A stretch of 64,000 nt of DNA from Caulobacter sp. FWC2 (GCF_002742625.1 NZ_PEBF01000001.1:3658001-3722000), one strand, 5' to 3'; shown: positions 34,476 to 44,285, numbered from the stretch's first letter. Numbers and translations are program-made. Notes: generated from the letters alone by a model not told the origin.

Positions 34476-34541
34476 GTGGTTACCACCCCCGACTAACTGG
34501 CATTACCAATTATTGACAACGTTCCCAACTGGTCGGATAAG
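34476..34541 (+). promoter_or_regulatory. Promoter and operator candidates for the first TonB receptor
   Basis: TTGACA (34513-34518), 17 nt, GATAAG (34536-34541) form a sigma70-like promoter 44 bp before the ATG. Overlapping the -35 is TGACAACGTTCCCA (34514-34527), 12 of 14 identical to the LacI-type site TGATAACGTTACCA near 54.88 kb. The perfect odd dyad GTGGTTACCAC lies at 34476-34486. Confidence 0.45.
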
Positions 34542-34584
34542 TCAGTTAAGGGCGCCAAGTCAGTGCGCCGGGGGAGGCCATTTC

Positions 34585-37500
34585 ATGAATCATGCTCGCA
34601 ACACGTTCGTTCTTCGCGCCGCGCTGATGGCGTCGTGCGCCGCCCTGGCGGTTGGCTCGACCGCCCAAGCCCAGCAATCCGCCGGCGAGAAGAAGCCCGA
34701 GGCCGACACCGTTGAAGCCGTCGTCGTCACGGGTTTCCGCCAGGCCTACGCCAACGCCATCTCGACCAAGCGCGAGACCCTGGAAATCTCGGACGGCATC
34801 TCGTCGGACGGCCTGGGCCGCTTTCCTGACCTGAACGTCGGCGAGGCCATCCAGCGCATCCCGGGCGTTCAGATCAACCGCGAGGCCGACAGCCGCAACG
34901 CCACCATCAGCCTGCGCGGCCTGCCCGGCACCTTCGCCCGCACGACCCTGAACGGCGGCGCGTTCGCCGATCCGATCCTGAACGGCTCGACCCCGCTGGG
35001 CGCCTTCAACTCGGACATCTTCACCGCCATCAACGTCATCAAGTCACCGTCGGCGTCCAACCTGGCCGGCGGCCTGTCGGGCAATATCGACCTGCGCATC
35101 AATCCGGCGCTGGCGCGCAAGGACGGCGGCTTCGCCAAGCTGTCCTACGAGTATAATGACCTCGGCAACCTGGGCAGCCCGCTGGCCTCGCTGGGCTACA
35201 ACAAGCATCTCTCGGACGATTTCGCCGTGTTCGGCGTCGTGGCCTGGAAGGACGAGAAGTTCCGCCGCGACTCGATCACGGTGAACTCCTGGGGCAACAA
35301 GCTGGGCGCGATCCAGGTCGGCAACCAGGCCGCCGCAGGGTCGAACCCGGTCTATGACGCCCTGATCGCCGCCAATCCGGGCGGCGTCTACTATCCCAGC
35401 CAGACCCGCCAGCTGGTGAAATTCAACAAGGGCACGACCCTGTCGTCGGCTGGCGGCTTCGAATGGCGCATCAACGACGAATGGAAGTTCGGGGCCAACG
35501 CCTTCATCACCAAGCGCAAGCTGGATGAGGGCACCAACAACCTGCTCTATATCGACGCGGGTCCGGGCAACGGCACCAATACCGCGCTGGGCGCGACCTC
35601 GGCCGTGGCCAAGATCACCGAGATCGGCACGCCCTATATCGTCAAGACGCCGAACGGCGACCGCGCCTACATCAACAAGTTCAAGGCCGAGAACATCAAC
35701 ACGTTCGACTCGGTCCGTTCCGAGCCGGCTGAAAACCGCACCTGGGCCTTCAACCCGACCCTGGAGTTCAAGAACGACCAGTGGAAGGCCACGGCCAACC
35801 TGACCGTGTCGAAGGCCAAGGCCCTGGCCAACCAGATCGAGCTGGACGTCGTCCAGAACCCCTATCGCAACCTGGGTTCGGCGGGCCTGAACGGCATCGT
35901 CACCACGGTTAACCTGGGTGGCTCTGACCTGTCGAATTACGCCGCGACCCTGGTCACGCCGCACGCCACCCACCTGCCGACGGGCGGTTTCCTGATCCCG
36001 TCCACCCCGGCCGCCGCGACCCAGGCCGGCGCCCAGATGCCGGGCCAGGCCGCCACTGTGGCCGGCGACAAGTTCGGCGTCACCGGCACCAACGGCCAGG
36101 CCGACAACGTGCTGAACGCGGCCCAGCTGGACTTCGACCGCTCGCTGGACAGCTCGTTCTTCACGAACCTGCAGTTCGGCGGTCGCGCCGAGCACAACAA
36201 GTTCACCTCGGCCGGCTCGCGCAACACCGCCTTGGGCGCCCTGACCCAGAACATCACGCCGGACATGGCCGGCCAGCTGTCGTACGCGCGTGACTTCTTC
36301 GGCGGCAAGGCCGAGGGCGCGACGACCAACTGGATGAACGTCGACGTTAACAAGGTCCTGTCGGTGATCACCCCGGTCAACACCGCGCCGCGCACGACGG
36401 CCAACCCGAACGGCCTGCCCGACCAGTTCGCCCTGGGCGCTCCAGGCGTGTTCCTGACGCCCTACGGCGTGGTCAACAACTACACCGACGGCAACTACTG
36501 GAATAACAACTTCAGCAACCAGAACGACGTCTTCTCGGCGTACGCGACGGCCAAGTTCAAGACCGAGCTGTTCAGCGTCCCGGTCCGCGGCACGGTCGGC
36601 ATGCGCTACGAATATACCGAGCAGGAAATCGTCGCCCTGAACTGCAAGAACTGCGCGACCGGCCCGGCGTCCCTACCCGGCGCAATCAACCACTCGCTGT
36701 CGACCCAGACGACCAAGAACAACTACGACTACTGGCTGCCCTCGGCGATCCTGGTCGCCGACCTGCGAGACGACCTGATCTTCCGCGCCGCCGCCTACCG
36801 CACCTATGTCCGTCCGCAACCGCGCGACAACGTGCCGACCACCTTCCTGCAGGCGCCGGTCGATCCGAACATCGACCCGATCTACACCGTCACGCTGGGC
36901 GCCACGGACATCAAGCCCTACACCTCCGACTCGTATGACGCGTCGCTGGAATGGTACAATCGTCCGGGCGGCCTGATCTCGGTCGCGGCCTACCGCAAGG
37001 AGATCAAGGGCTATATCGGTCCGATCACCGATCAGTCGGTCCTCTGCCCGGCCAACGGCTTCCCCGGCCTGGACGTCAACCTGGGCACCCTAACGATCGA
37101 CCGCTCGGCCGGCACACCCAAGTGCCTGAGCTCGAACGTCTTCGTGATCAACGGCGTGTCGAAGCAGGCTCAGGTCAATGTCAGCGGCAAGACCAACCAG
37201 TCGCCGATGACAGTCACTGGCTTCGAGTTCAACATCCAGCAGAACCTCGACTTCCTGCCGGGCTTCTGGAAGAACTTCGGTGGCGCGTTCAACTACTCGT
37301 ATACGAAGATCGACGGCAAGGACACGGCCGGCAACAAGATCACCCTGCCCAGCGTGTCGAAAAACAACCTGAACCTGATCGGGTACTACGAGTCGACCAA
37401 GTTCGGCATCCGCGTGGTCTACAACTGGCGTGACAAGTACGACCTGGCCGCCGGCAACTCGTTCGTCGGCGACGCCCGCACCGTCAAGGCGCGCAGCCAG

Positions 37501-37668
37501 TTGGACGCCTCGGCCTCGTACAACCTGACCGAGGACCTGACGATCTCAGTCGACGCCTTCAACCTGACCGACGCGACCCGTTCGGAATATGAGAACGACC
37601 CGATGCTGCCGCGCCGCATCGACTACGACGGCCGCACCTATCAGGTGACTATGCGCGCCAAGTTCTAG
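34585..37668 (+). CDS. TonB-dependent receptor (large, carbohydrate-type)
   Basis: A 1027-residue outer-membrane receptor importing an unknown ligand with TonB energy. Signal peptide to about residue 30 (ALAVGSTAQAQ); TonB box EAVVVTG (about 44-50); plug domain with LGRFPDLNVGEAIQRIPGVQINR and ISLRGLPGTFARTTLNGG; then the 22-strand barrel, ending in YQVTMRAKF with the terminal Phe needed for assembly. GGGGGAGG precedes the ATG. The plug wording matches the TIGR01782 Caulobacter/Xanthomonas group, whose known members often carry oligosaccharides. No enzyme is next to it, so the ligand is open. Confidence 0.93.
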   Translation: MNHARNTFVLRAALMASCAALAVGSTAQAQQSAGEKKPEADTVEAVVVTGFRQAYANAISTKRETLEISDGISSDGLGRFPDLNVGEAIQRIPGVQINREADSRNATISLRGLPGTFARTTLNGGAFADPILNGSTPLGAFNSDIFTAINVIKSPSASNLAGGLSGNIDLRINPALARKDGGFAKLSYEYNDLGNLGSPLASLGYNKHLSDDFAVFGVVAWKDEKFRRDSITVNSWGNKLGAIQVGNQAAAGSNPVYDALIAANPGGVYYPSQTRQLVKFNKGTTLSSAGGFEWRINDEWKFGANAFITKRKLDEGTNNLLYIDAGPGNGTNTALGATSAVAKITEIGTPYIVKTPNGDRAYINKFKAENINTFDSVRSEPAENRTWAFNPTLEFKNDQWKATANLTVSKAKALANQIELDVVQNPYRNLGSAGLNGIVTTVNLGGSDLSNYAATLVTPHATHLPTGGFLIPSTPAAATQAGAQMPGQAATVAGDKFGVTGTNGQADNVLNAAQLDFDRSLDSSFFTNLQFGGRAEHNKFTSAGSRNTALGALTQNITPDMAGQLSYARDFFGGKAEGATTNWMNVDVNKVLSVITPVNTAPRTTANPNGLPDQFALGAPGVFLTPYGVVNNYTDGNYWNNNFSNQNDVFSAYATAKFKTELFSVPVRGTVGMRYEYTEQEIVALNCKNCATGPASLPGAINHSLSTQTTKNNYDYWLPSAILVADLRDDLIFRAAAYRTYVRPQPRDNVPTTFLQAPVDPNIDPIYTVTLGATDIKPYTSDSYDASLEWYNRPGGLISVAAYRKEIKGYIGPITDQSVLCPANGFPGLDVNLGTLTIDRSAGTPKCLSSNVFVINGVSKQAQVNVSGKTNQSPMTVTGFEFNIQQNLDFLPGFWKNFGGAFNYSYTKIDGKDTAGNKITLPSVSKNNLNLIGYYESTKFGIRVVYNWRDKYDLAAGNSFVGDARTVKARSQLDASASYNLTEDLTISVDAFNLTDATRSEYENDPMLPRRIDYDGRTYQVTMRAKF

Positions 37669-37695
37669 GGCGTCGAGAACCACCCTCTCCCTGCC

Positions 37696-37728
37696 GGGGC
37701 CGGAGCATCGCTTCGGCCCCTTTCTTTT
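37696..37728 (+). terminator. Intrinsic terminator of the first TonB receptor gene
   Basis: Hairpin GGGGCCGGAGC-ATC-GCTTCGGCCCC (37696-37720, one G-U pair) followed by TTTCTTTT. A CU-rich run (ACCCTCTCCCT, 37682-37692) directly precedes it. Confidence 0.88.
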
Positions 37729-37733
37729 GGCCG

Positions 37734-38072
37734 CTATCCTTTAAGCGACCTCAGGGCCTGTTCGTGGGCGTAGGCGGCGATATCCATCAGGGCGGCGTCC
37801 AGGGCCGTCTTGACCGCTTCCAGGCCCTCCTGGCCCGCCTCGCAGCGTTCACAGACCTCGCCCAGCTGGAAGGCGCCTACCCCGCGCGCAGCGCCCTTCA
37901 CCGTGTGGACCGCATCGCGCCAGCCCGGATGGGTCGGATCCAGCATCGGAGTCCACAGCGCGGCCTGTTCGCGAAACAGCGCCAGCACCTCCTCGACAAC
38001 CCCGAAATCGCCCGCCGCGAACCCTTCCAGGTAAGCGAAATCCACGGCTCCGCTAATATCTCGTCTGGCCAT
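37734..38072 (-). CDS. Hpt domain protein (stand-alone histidine phosphotransferase)
   Basis: A 112-residue all-helical protein whose core VHTVKGAARGVGAFQLGEVCERCE carries the phosphorylatable histidine (His56) in the Hpt motif HxxKGxxxxxG. Stand-alone Hpt proteins shuttle phosphoryl groups between receiver domains. The ATG at 38072 begins MARRDISGAVDFAYLEGFAAGD, which fits the first helix of the fold. It diverges from tRNA-Lys and converges on the TonB receptor terminator. Partner receivers are not known; two single-domain receivers are encoded in this window but 6-11 kb away. Confidence 0.88.
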   Translation of the reverse strand: MARRDISGAVDFAYLEGFAAGDFGVVEEVLALFREQAALWTPMLDPTHPGWRDAVHTVKGAARGVGAFQLGEVCERCEAGQEGLEAVKTALDAALMDIAAYAHEQALRSLKG

Positions 38073-38156
38073 GAAAAAAGCTCTTGCGCTCCCAAATTCA
38101 TTGCGTATGTTCCGCGCCTCGCCGCCGGGGCTCGCAAGTGCTTCGGACCGTCGAAT

Positions 38157-38232
<76 letters not shown>

Positions 38233-38640
38233 TTCCCGCTTAATTTGAACGACTTACAGAAATTCCCCTCCGGGGACCCGGCCGCTCGCCGTGCGCCTGG
38301 AAGGTCAGTGAGCGCCGCGAACGGCGCGCGGGAAAGCAGCCGGTTCCAGCTTCGAACCGCCCTCGGCAAGCCACTGGCAACGTGGCTCGAGCGGGGCTCC
38401 AAAGCCAGCGGCGTCCGGGCGGATCACGTCGCGATGCGCGGCGTCAAAGCTCCCTGGCGCCCATCGCCCACGCCCCCCTTCAGACCGGATCGGCGCTCGC
38501 CCGTATCGCGGGACAGGTCCGCGACCGCAGCGGTGTGGCTCAGGTCACCGAACCGCCCACGTCAGGCCCTGCGGATGAGGTTGCGGCGTTAAACGCCCAC
38601 GCAACGTTCTCTGCGCGCCGGCGAACAGCGAGGCGCGCCC
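38233..38640. other. Gene-free stretch after tRNA-Lys
   Basis: No open frame here has a ribosome-binding site and convincing protein sequence on either strand. I see no integrase, no repeat of the tRNA 3' end and no clear hairpin. It is probably the tRNA downstream region plus the outer 3' flank of the minus-strand TonB receptor. Confidence 0.5.
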
Positions 38641-38641
38641 C

Positions 38642-38672
38642 AAAAGAAAAGGCCCGGCCTTGCGGCCGGGCC
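38642..38672 (-). terminator. Intrinsic terminator of the second TonB receptor gene
   Basis: On the minus strand the stem GGCCCGGCC-GCAA-GGCCGGGCC (38672-38651) is followed by TTTTCTTTTG. ACCTCCCCCT (38682-38673, minus strand) directly precedes the stem. Confidence 0.9.
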
Positions 38673-38713
38673 AGGGGGAGGTCGAGAGGGCGAGCCCTGC
38701 GTCCTGAGCCTGG

Positions 38714-38746
38714 ATCGGGCCGGCAAGGAAGGAACGCCGGCCCGAT
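38714..38746 (-). terminator. Additional 3'-UTR hairpin of the second TonB receptor gene
   Basis: Perfect 11-bp arms ATCGGGCCGGC / GCCGGCCCGAT with an 11-nt loop, 50 nt after the receptor stop and before the U-tailed terminator. Without a U tract on the minus strand it may stabilise the mRNA 3' end or delimit a 3'-UTR fragment. Confidence 0.5.
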
Positions 38747-38796
38747 TTTGGAGAAGGCGAAGCCGGCGCCAGAAGCGCCGAGCCCGCCCAGAGGCT

Positions 38797-41700
38797 CTAG
38801 AAGCTCATCCGCAGGCCGACCACGTATTGGCGGCCGGGCTTGTAGTAGGTGAAGGTCGCGTTGTCGTACTGGAAGTGCGAGCGCAGCGACTCGTTGGTGA
38901 TGTTGGTCACGTTGAACGTCAGTTGCGGCGCGTTCTTCATGCCGAAGATTTTCTCCAGGTCGTAGCTCGAGGAGAAGTCGGTCTGCTTGTAGTCGTCCGA
39001 GAACAGCGCGGCCGCCGTGACGCCGTTCTGGTTGGCGCCGCTGGACTGCGACCCCTTCCGGAACACGTGGCTGAGACGCAGGCTGACGCCGTTGTGCTCG
39101 TAGTAGCCCGTCAGGTTGTAGGTGTACTTGGCCACGCCGTAGGCGATCGCCGCGCCGTCGCTGGTCTGGTCGACGATGGTGGCGTTGGCGTTGACGCCCA
39201 GCCCCTCGACGCCGAACCGGCTGGTCAGGAAGTCGAGCGGTTGCACCCACTGGAATTCCAGGCCGTTGATCGTCAGCTTGTTAGGCACGTTGATCTGCGA
39301 CTGAATCTGGACCTGCGCCGCGGTCGGACCGCCGCGCGAATTGATCGCCGTCTTCTGGGTGTCGTTCAGGGTGTCGTAGGTGATGCCGTACTGGGCCAGA
39401 TACGCGAACGGCTGGGTCACGACGTTATTGGTCGTGAAGCCGGTCAGCGACTTGCGGAACGCATTGACGGCGATCACGCCTTCCTGGCCGGTATAGAACT
39501 CGAAGCCCAGGTCGATGTTCTTCGAGAAGTAGGGCTTAAGGGCCGAGTTGCCGATCGTGGCCTGGTCGGCGGACGGGGCGCCGAAGGACACGCCCGGCAG
39601 CTGGGCGGCGGGATCCGGACGGGTCATGGTTTCCGACACCGCCACGCGGGCCACGGCGTGCTCGCTCACGTCATAGGCGATGTTCGCGGCCGGCAGCCAC
39701 TTCGAATAGGTGTTCTCGGTGTAGACGAAGTTGGTGATATTCGGATAGCGCGCGCCATCGGCCAGCTGAGCGCCGCCCGGCAGGGTGTTGCGCGGATCGG
39801 CGATCGAGACGCGGCCGCCGATCGTCTGCTTGGTGTGGACGTAACGGACGCCGATGTTGAAGCGCAGGTCGCTGTCCATCACCTGGGTGACGCCGTTGAG
39901 CTCGGTATAGGCCGCGCTGTTCTTCTCGTTGATGTAGCCGCCGCTGGCGCCGGTGTTGGAGCCGCCGGTCTCGACATACGCGTCATGCAGCTTGTCGTAG
40001 CCGGTGGCTTGCTTGACCTTGTCCCAGTCGACCGTGACGAAGCCCGCCGGACCCGGCTTGAGATAGCTGGCCAGGCTGGCGGTCGGGATCAGCGAGCCGG
40101 CATAGGTGAGCGTCCCGGTCTGGCCGGCCGTAGCGCCCGTGCCGTAGCCCGGGTAGGTCGGATAGCCGGCCGGGGCGGCGCCCGGCTGGTTCAGGCCTTG
40201 GCACGCCGGGGTGCTGTTCGGCGAGGTCAGGTTGATGCTGGGGTTGTTACCGCAGGTCGCGTTCTGCCACGGGGTGGTGTTGTCGTAGCCACGGATGGTG
40301 CGCGAGATGTCGTCGTAGTTGCCGCCGAACTTCAGGTTCAGCTTCTCGTCGCCCCAGGTGACGGCCGCGCGGGCGCCCTTGGTCTCATACCAGCGCTTCT
40401 CGTCCTGCATGTTCAGCCGGCCGCCGGTCCAGACGAAGTTGGCCGGGTTGTTCAGGTCGACGCTGCTCTTGATCGTCGGGATGCCGTTAGCATTGTAGGT
40501 GTAGTCGACGGTCGTGCCGACGCCCAGCGCGGTGACCGGACCGAAGGTCGGGCTTTCCCGATGGAAATTGCTCTTGGTGTAGTTGGCCTGGGCCTCGACC
40601 TTCAGCTTGTCGTTGATGCGCCACTCAGCGCCCGGATTGATGCCCCAAAGCTCGGTCTTTTCGATGTAGGGACGGTATTCCAGGAAGAACTGCGAGTTGG
40701 CGTAGGTGCCTGACGTGACCGTGCAACCGGCCGAGCAGTCTGTCTTGTCGTACTTGGTGTTGGTCGGGATGATCGCGCCGTTGCGCACGATCCAGGCCAT
40801 GTCGATCCGCTCGAGATCGTTTTTCTTGTAGCCGTACATCCCGTCGACATAGAAATTCAGGTTGTCGTTAGGACGCCATTCGAGGCTGCCGACCAGGTTC
40901 AGTCGGTCGCGGCGGCCGTATTCGGCCGAGGGGCGGCCAAGGCGCGGCAGCAAGCCGTTATCGATCTGCTGGATCGTCGCGCCGGGGTTCTTCGACAACA
41001 GGAACGCCTGGTCGATGACCGTGCCAGCCACCAGGCCCGCGCCGGCGCCCACCGGCACCGTGGCCGGGATCGTCCAGTTGCCGCCGCCGGTCGGGTTACA
41101 GCCCGTGGCGGCGCCGCACTGGGCGGCCGACAGGTTCGGGTTGGTGAAGCCGATGGTCTCGTAGCCGCGCGTGTCGGTGTGCAGGCGCTGGCCCGAAACC
41201 CCGAACAGGACGCCGAAATTGTCCCAGGTCTTGCTGGCGATGACAGAGCCCTTGCCGCCCAACTTGGCGCCGTCCGGCTTCACGCCCTGGACGTTCATGG
41301 TCAGGTGCTGGCCGGGACGGTCGAACGGACGCGCCGAACGCATGTCGATGTTACCCGCCGCGCCGCCTTCCAGCAGGCTGGCCGAATAGCTCTTGTTGAC
41401 CGTCAGCTTGGTGAACAGGTCGGTCGGGAAGAAGCTGAGGTCAACCGAACGGTCGGTGCCCTGCGCGTCGGTCGCGCCCGACGAGGCAACGGCGATCGAG
41501 GCGCCGTTCAGCGTCACGTTGGTGAAGTTCGAGCCCAGGCCGCGGATGGCGACGTTGGTGCCCTCGCCCGTGATGTCGCGGGTGATGGTGATGCCGGGGA
41601 TACGGTTGAACGACTCGGCGATGTTGGAGTCGGGGAACTTGCCGATATCTTCGGCGAAGATGGCGTCGGCGAAGCCGGTGGTCTCACGCTTGGCGACCGT

Positions 41701-41880
41701 CGATTGCGCCAGGCTCTTACGATAGCCGGTGACAACGATTTCGGTGACCGCATCGGACTCGACAGCGCCGGCGGGCGGCGTGGTCTGCGCGTGGGCCTGG
41801 GCGGCGATCAGCCCGGAAAGCATCGTAGCGCCCAGCAGCGCGGCGCGCCGCAGGCGCGCGGCCATAAGTACCCGTTCCAT
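38797..41880 (-). CDS. TonB-dependent receptor (large, carbohydrate-type)
   Basis: A 1027-residue outer-membrane receptor, not closely alike to the first one in the window. Signal peptide to about residue 31; TonB box TEIVVTG (about 46-52); plug motifs IGKFPDSNIAESFNRIPGITITRD and VAIRGLGSNFTNVTLNGASI; the barrel ends YVVGLRMSF with the terminal Phe. GAGGGG stands before the ATG at 41880. It diverges from a GH43 gene across 625 bp, with a TGTTAGCGCTACCA operator 68 bp before its start, so uptake of xylo- or arabino-oligosaccharides is a fair guess. The same region of the genome gives no inner-membrane partner. Confidence 0.93.
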   Translation of the reverse strand: MERVLMAARLRRAALLGATMLSGLIAAQAHAQTTPPAGAVESDAVTEIVVTGYRKSLAQSTVAKRETTGFADAIFAEDIGKFPDSNIAESFNRIPGITITRDITGEGTNVAIRGLGSNFTNVTLNGASIAVASSGATDAQGTDRSVDLSFFPTDLFTKLTVNKSYSASLLEGGAAGNIDMRSARPFDRPGQHLTMNVQGVKPDGAKLGGKGSVIASKTWDNFGVLFGVSGQRLHTDTRGYETIGFTNPNLSAAQCGAATGCNPTGGGNWTIPATVPVGAGAGLVAGTVIDQAFLLSKNPGATIQQIDNGLLPRLGRPSAEYGRRDRLNLVGSLEWRPNDNLNFYVDGMYGYKKNDLERIDMAWIVRNGAIIPTNTKYDKTDCSAGCTVTSGTYANSQFFLEYRPYIEKTELWGINPGAEWRINDKLKVEAQANYTKSNFHRESPTFGPVTALGVGTTVDYTYNANGIPTIKSSVDLNNPANFVWTGGRLNMQDEKRWYETKGARAAVTWGDEKLNLKFGGNYDDISRTIRGYDNTTPWQNATCGNNPSINLTSPNSTPACQGLNQPGAAPAGYPTYPGYGTGATAGQTGTLTYAGSLIPTASLASYLKPGPAGFVTVDWDKVKQATGYDKLHDAYVETGGSNTGASGGYINEKNSAAYTELNGVTQVMDSDLRFNIGVRYVHTKQTIGGRVSIADPRNTLPGGAQLADGARYPNITNFVYTENTYSKWLPAANIAYDVSEHAVARVAVSETMTRPDPAAQLPGVSFGAPSADQATIGNSALKPYFSKNIDLGFEFYTGQEGVIAVNAFRKSLTGFTTNNVVTQPFAYLAQYGITYDTLNDTQKTAINSRGGPTAAQVQIQSQINVPNKLTINGLEFQWVQPLDFLTSRFGVEGLGVNANATIVDQTSDGAAIAYGVAKYTYNLTGYYEHNGVSLRLSHVFRKGSQSSGANQNGVTAAALFSDDYKQTDFSSSYDLEKIFGMKNAPQLTFNVTNITNESLRSHFQYDNATFTYYKPGRQYVVGLRMSF

Positions 41881-41947
41881 CTCATTCCCCTCTAATTGGA
41901 GCTCGCCACCCGACGAGCCGTCCTAGTTTTTTGGGCGCTGGCGATTT

Positions 41948-41961
41948 TGTTAGCGCTACCA
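41948..41961. promoter_or_regulatory. LacI-family operator candidate (TAGCGCTA core)
   Basis: TGTTAGCGCTACCA, a 14-bp dyad with the central GCGC typical of LacI-family sites; the xylose-responsive operators of Caulobacter (XylR) have the same TAGCGCTA core. It lies 68-81 bp before the minus-strand TonB receptor start. Confidence 0.6.
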
Positions 41962-42172
41962 GACACTCACTCAAATCCGCACCGACGTCAATATGTAGGA
42001 CAACCTTTGGTCTGACCATGAAAACGCCCTGGCCAGACCTTTGCGGTAGCCACGCTTCTATCTGTATTAATTGGATTATTTTTCCAGTCGTTCGCCCTGT
42101 CGCTCGCCGAAAGCCCGACGAGGGGCGCCGGAAAAGGACGGGATAACTGCGACAAATCGTCGTTCACAGTCC

Positions 42173-42186
42173 AGGCCAATTGGCCT
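42173..42186. promoter_or_regulatory. Perfect 14-bp palindrome
   Basis: AGGCCAATTGGCCT in the middle of the receptor/GH43 region, 320 bp before GH43. A possible regulator site; no family assigned. Confidence 0.3.
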
Positions 42187-42505
42187 ATATGGGCTAGCCT
42201 ACCCGGCGTTTAGCCGCATCCGGATCAAAAACGCTAATTTGCCTTTAGTCGGAGTTTATTCTGGCAAAATAGACGGTGTCGGACGAAGAAAGATGTGAGT
42301 TGGCGGCCTTCCCGTTGTGAGGCTCGTCAAAGGGCTTTGGCCAGGACACTCGGGCGCCCCGCTGTCGGGAGACGTGACGGGAAGCCAACCCATACCTAGG
42401 CCTTCTCGCGCCGAGGCTGTGGATTGATTACTCAACATCCACCGCCTGACGAATGAAAAACACCCGACGAGATCATCGCCCCGTCAGACAAGGATACCGC
42501 GCCTC

Positions 42506-44236
42506 ATGATTCGAAAGACCCTGATCGCCCTTTGCCTCGTCGCCGGCGGCGTCGCTCACGCCGCGCCCTTGCCACAGCCGGCGCCTGATCGGATCTCGAC
42601 TCCGGAAGCCAGGTTCGACTGGTTCGAGTACGAGGGGGCCGATCCGTCTGACGAGGCCTTCAGGCCGACCCCGACCCAGTACGCCAATCCCATTCTCAAG
42701 GGGACCTATCCCGACCCCGCGGTCATGCGGGTCGGCAAGGACTTCTACTACGTCAGCTCGACCTTCGCCTGGTTCCCCGGGCTGCCGGTCTTCCACTCCA
42801 CAGACCTCGTGCACTGGAATCAGATTGGCAATGCGATCGACCGTCCCGGCATGCTCGATTTCGGACGCCTTGGCCTCTCGCGCGCGGTGTTCGCCCCCAC
42901 ACTGAGCCATCACGACGGGGTCTTCTACATCCTCAACACCTGCGTCGACTGCAAAGGCAACTTCCTGATCACGGCGACCGATCCCAAGGGACCCTGGTCG
43001 GATCCGGTCTGGCTGCCGGCGGTCGAGGGCATCGATCCCTACCTCTTCTTCGATGATGACGGCAGCGCCATGATCGTCTTCAACGGCGAGCCGCCCGGCC
43101 CGCCGGAGTACAGGGGCCATCGCGCCATCTGGGCGATCAAGTACGACATCAACGCCAAGAAGACCGTGGGCGAGCGCAAGCTGTTGCTCGACAAGGGGGT
43201 CGATCCCTCCACCAAGCCCATCTGGCCCGAGGGACCGCACATCCTCAAGAAGGACGGCTGGTACTATCTGATCGCCGCCGAGGGCGGCACCGCCGAGGGC
43301 CACAGCCAGGTCGCGCTGCGCTCCAGGAGCGCCTGGGGTCCGTATGTTCCCTACCCCAACAATCCGATCCTGACCCAGCGGGGCCTGCCCAAGGATCGCC
43401 CGCTGCCGATCACCTCGGCCGGTCACGCCAATCTGGTCGACACGCCGGACGGCAAGTGGTGGGCGACCTTCCTGGCGGTGCGTCCCTACGGCGATGACCT
43501 CTACAACACGGGGCGCGAGACCTTCCTCTTGCCGGTCGAATGGAAGGAAGGCTGGCCGATCATCCTGGAGAACGGCAAGACCATTCCCTACGTCCACGCC
43601 AAGCCGGATCTGCCGGCGACCACGCCCACGCCGCCGCCCACCTCAGGCGCCTTCAAGGTCCGTGAGGCGTTCGACGGCAAGGCCCTGCCGCTCAACTGGG
43701 TGACCATGCGGATCCCGCAGCAGCGCTGGTGGCGACTGGAGGGCGGGAAACTGGTCCTGAACGCGCGCCCCGAAGCCATCGGTGGCATGACCCAGCCCTC
43801 ATTCTGGGGCCGCCGTCAGCAACATATCAACGCCAGCGCGTCCACGGAAATGCGGTTCCAACCGACCATGACCGGCGACAAGGCCGGCTTGGTCGCCGTG
43901 CAGAACGACGACCATTTCTTCTTCTTCGGCGTGACCCGCGACGCGGCCGGTCAAGACAAGCTGGTGCTCGAACGCCGCGCCAGCGCTCAGGACCCTGTCG
44001 AGGGCGTCGTGGTCGCCAGCACACCCGTCGCCTTGAAGGGCGGCGCGCCCATCCGGCTGAAGATCACCGCACGCGGCGGCGCCTATGATTTCTCCTACGC
44101 GCTCGCCACGGGGTCCTGGAAGACGTTGAAGGCGGACGAGGACGGAACGATCCTGTCGACGAAGAAGGCTGGCGGCTTCGTCGGCGCGCTTTTGGGGGTC
44201 TACGCCCACCGCGCGAGCCCCGATCCCATTCATTGA
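42506..44236 (+). CDS. Exported GH43 glycoside hydrolase (xylosidase/arabinofuranosidase type)
   Basis: A 576-residue exported enzyme that would release xylose or arabinose from hemicellulose oligomers. Signal peptide to about residue 19. The five-bladed propeller carries the inverting catalytic triad: base Asp70 (GTYPDPAV), pKa modulator Asp177 (EGIDPYLFF) and acid Glu242 (WPEGPHI). After about residue 380 comes the beta-xylosidase-type ConA-like sandwich (REAFDGKALPLNWVTMR, WWRLEGGKLVLNARPE, SFWGRRQQH). It is complete. It is divergent from a TonB receptor, with a LacI-type operator between, which suggests co-regulated uptake. Confidence 0.92.
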   Translation: MIRKTLIALCLVAGGVAHAAPLPQPAPDRISTPEARFDWFEYEGADPSDEAFRPTPTQYANPILKGTYPDPAVMRVGKDFYYVSSTFAWFPGLPVFHSTDLVHWNQIGNAIDRPGMLDFGRLGLSRAVFAPTLSHHDGVFYILNTCVDCKGNFLITATDPKGPWSDPVWLPAVEGIDPYLFFDDDGSAMIVFNGEPPGPPEYRGHRAIWAIKYDINAKKTVGERKLLLDKGVDPSTKPIWPEGPHILKKDGWYYLIAAEGGTAEGHSQVALRSRSAWGPYVPYPNNPILTQRGLPKDRPLPITSAGHANLVDTPDGKWWATFLAVRPYGDDLYNTGRETFLLPVEWKEGWPIILENGKTIPYVHAKPDLPATTPTPPPTSGAFKVREAFDGKALPLNWVTMRIPQQRWWRLEGGKLVLNARPEAIGGMTQPSFWGRRQQHINASASTEMRFQPTMTGDKAGLVAVQNDDHFFFFGVTRDAAGQDKLVLERRASAQDPVEGVVVASTPVALKGGAPIRLKITARGGAYDFSYALATGSWKTLKADEDGTILSTKKAGGFVGALLGVYAHRASPDPIH

Positions 44237-44285
44237 CGGAACGCCCCTAGTCACCGAGTGATCCGGGGATAGCCTGCCGCGAACC

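Larger units (their letters stand above)
34135..34584. other. Divergent intergenic region before the first TonB receptor
   Basis: 450 nt without a convincing gene. It holds an 11-bp inverted repeat with a long spacer (34327-34374), a GTGGTTACCAC dyad (34476-34486) and a promoter with overlapping operator-like sequence (34513-34541) for the TonB receptor. Confidence 0.6.
41881..42505. other. Divergent regulatory region, TonB receptor / GH43
   Basis: 625 nt without a convincing gene, more AT-rich in its middle than its flanks. It holds a LacI-type operator near the receptor (41948-41961) and a perfect 14-bp palindrome (42173-42186). No terminator or repeat is obvious. Confidence 0.6.

Noticed and set aside
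38245..38592. 115-codon frame after tRNA-Lys
   Set aside because: No start context; Arg/Pro/Ser-rich random-looking product; overlapping frames equally long.
38827..40713. A 628-codon plus-strand frame opposite the second TonB receptor
   Set aside because: No recognisable domain or ribosome-binding site; the receptor is certain.
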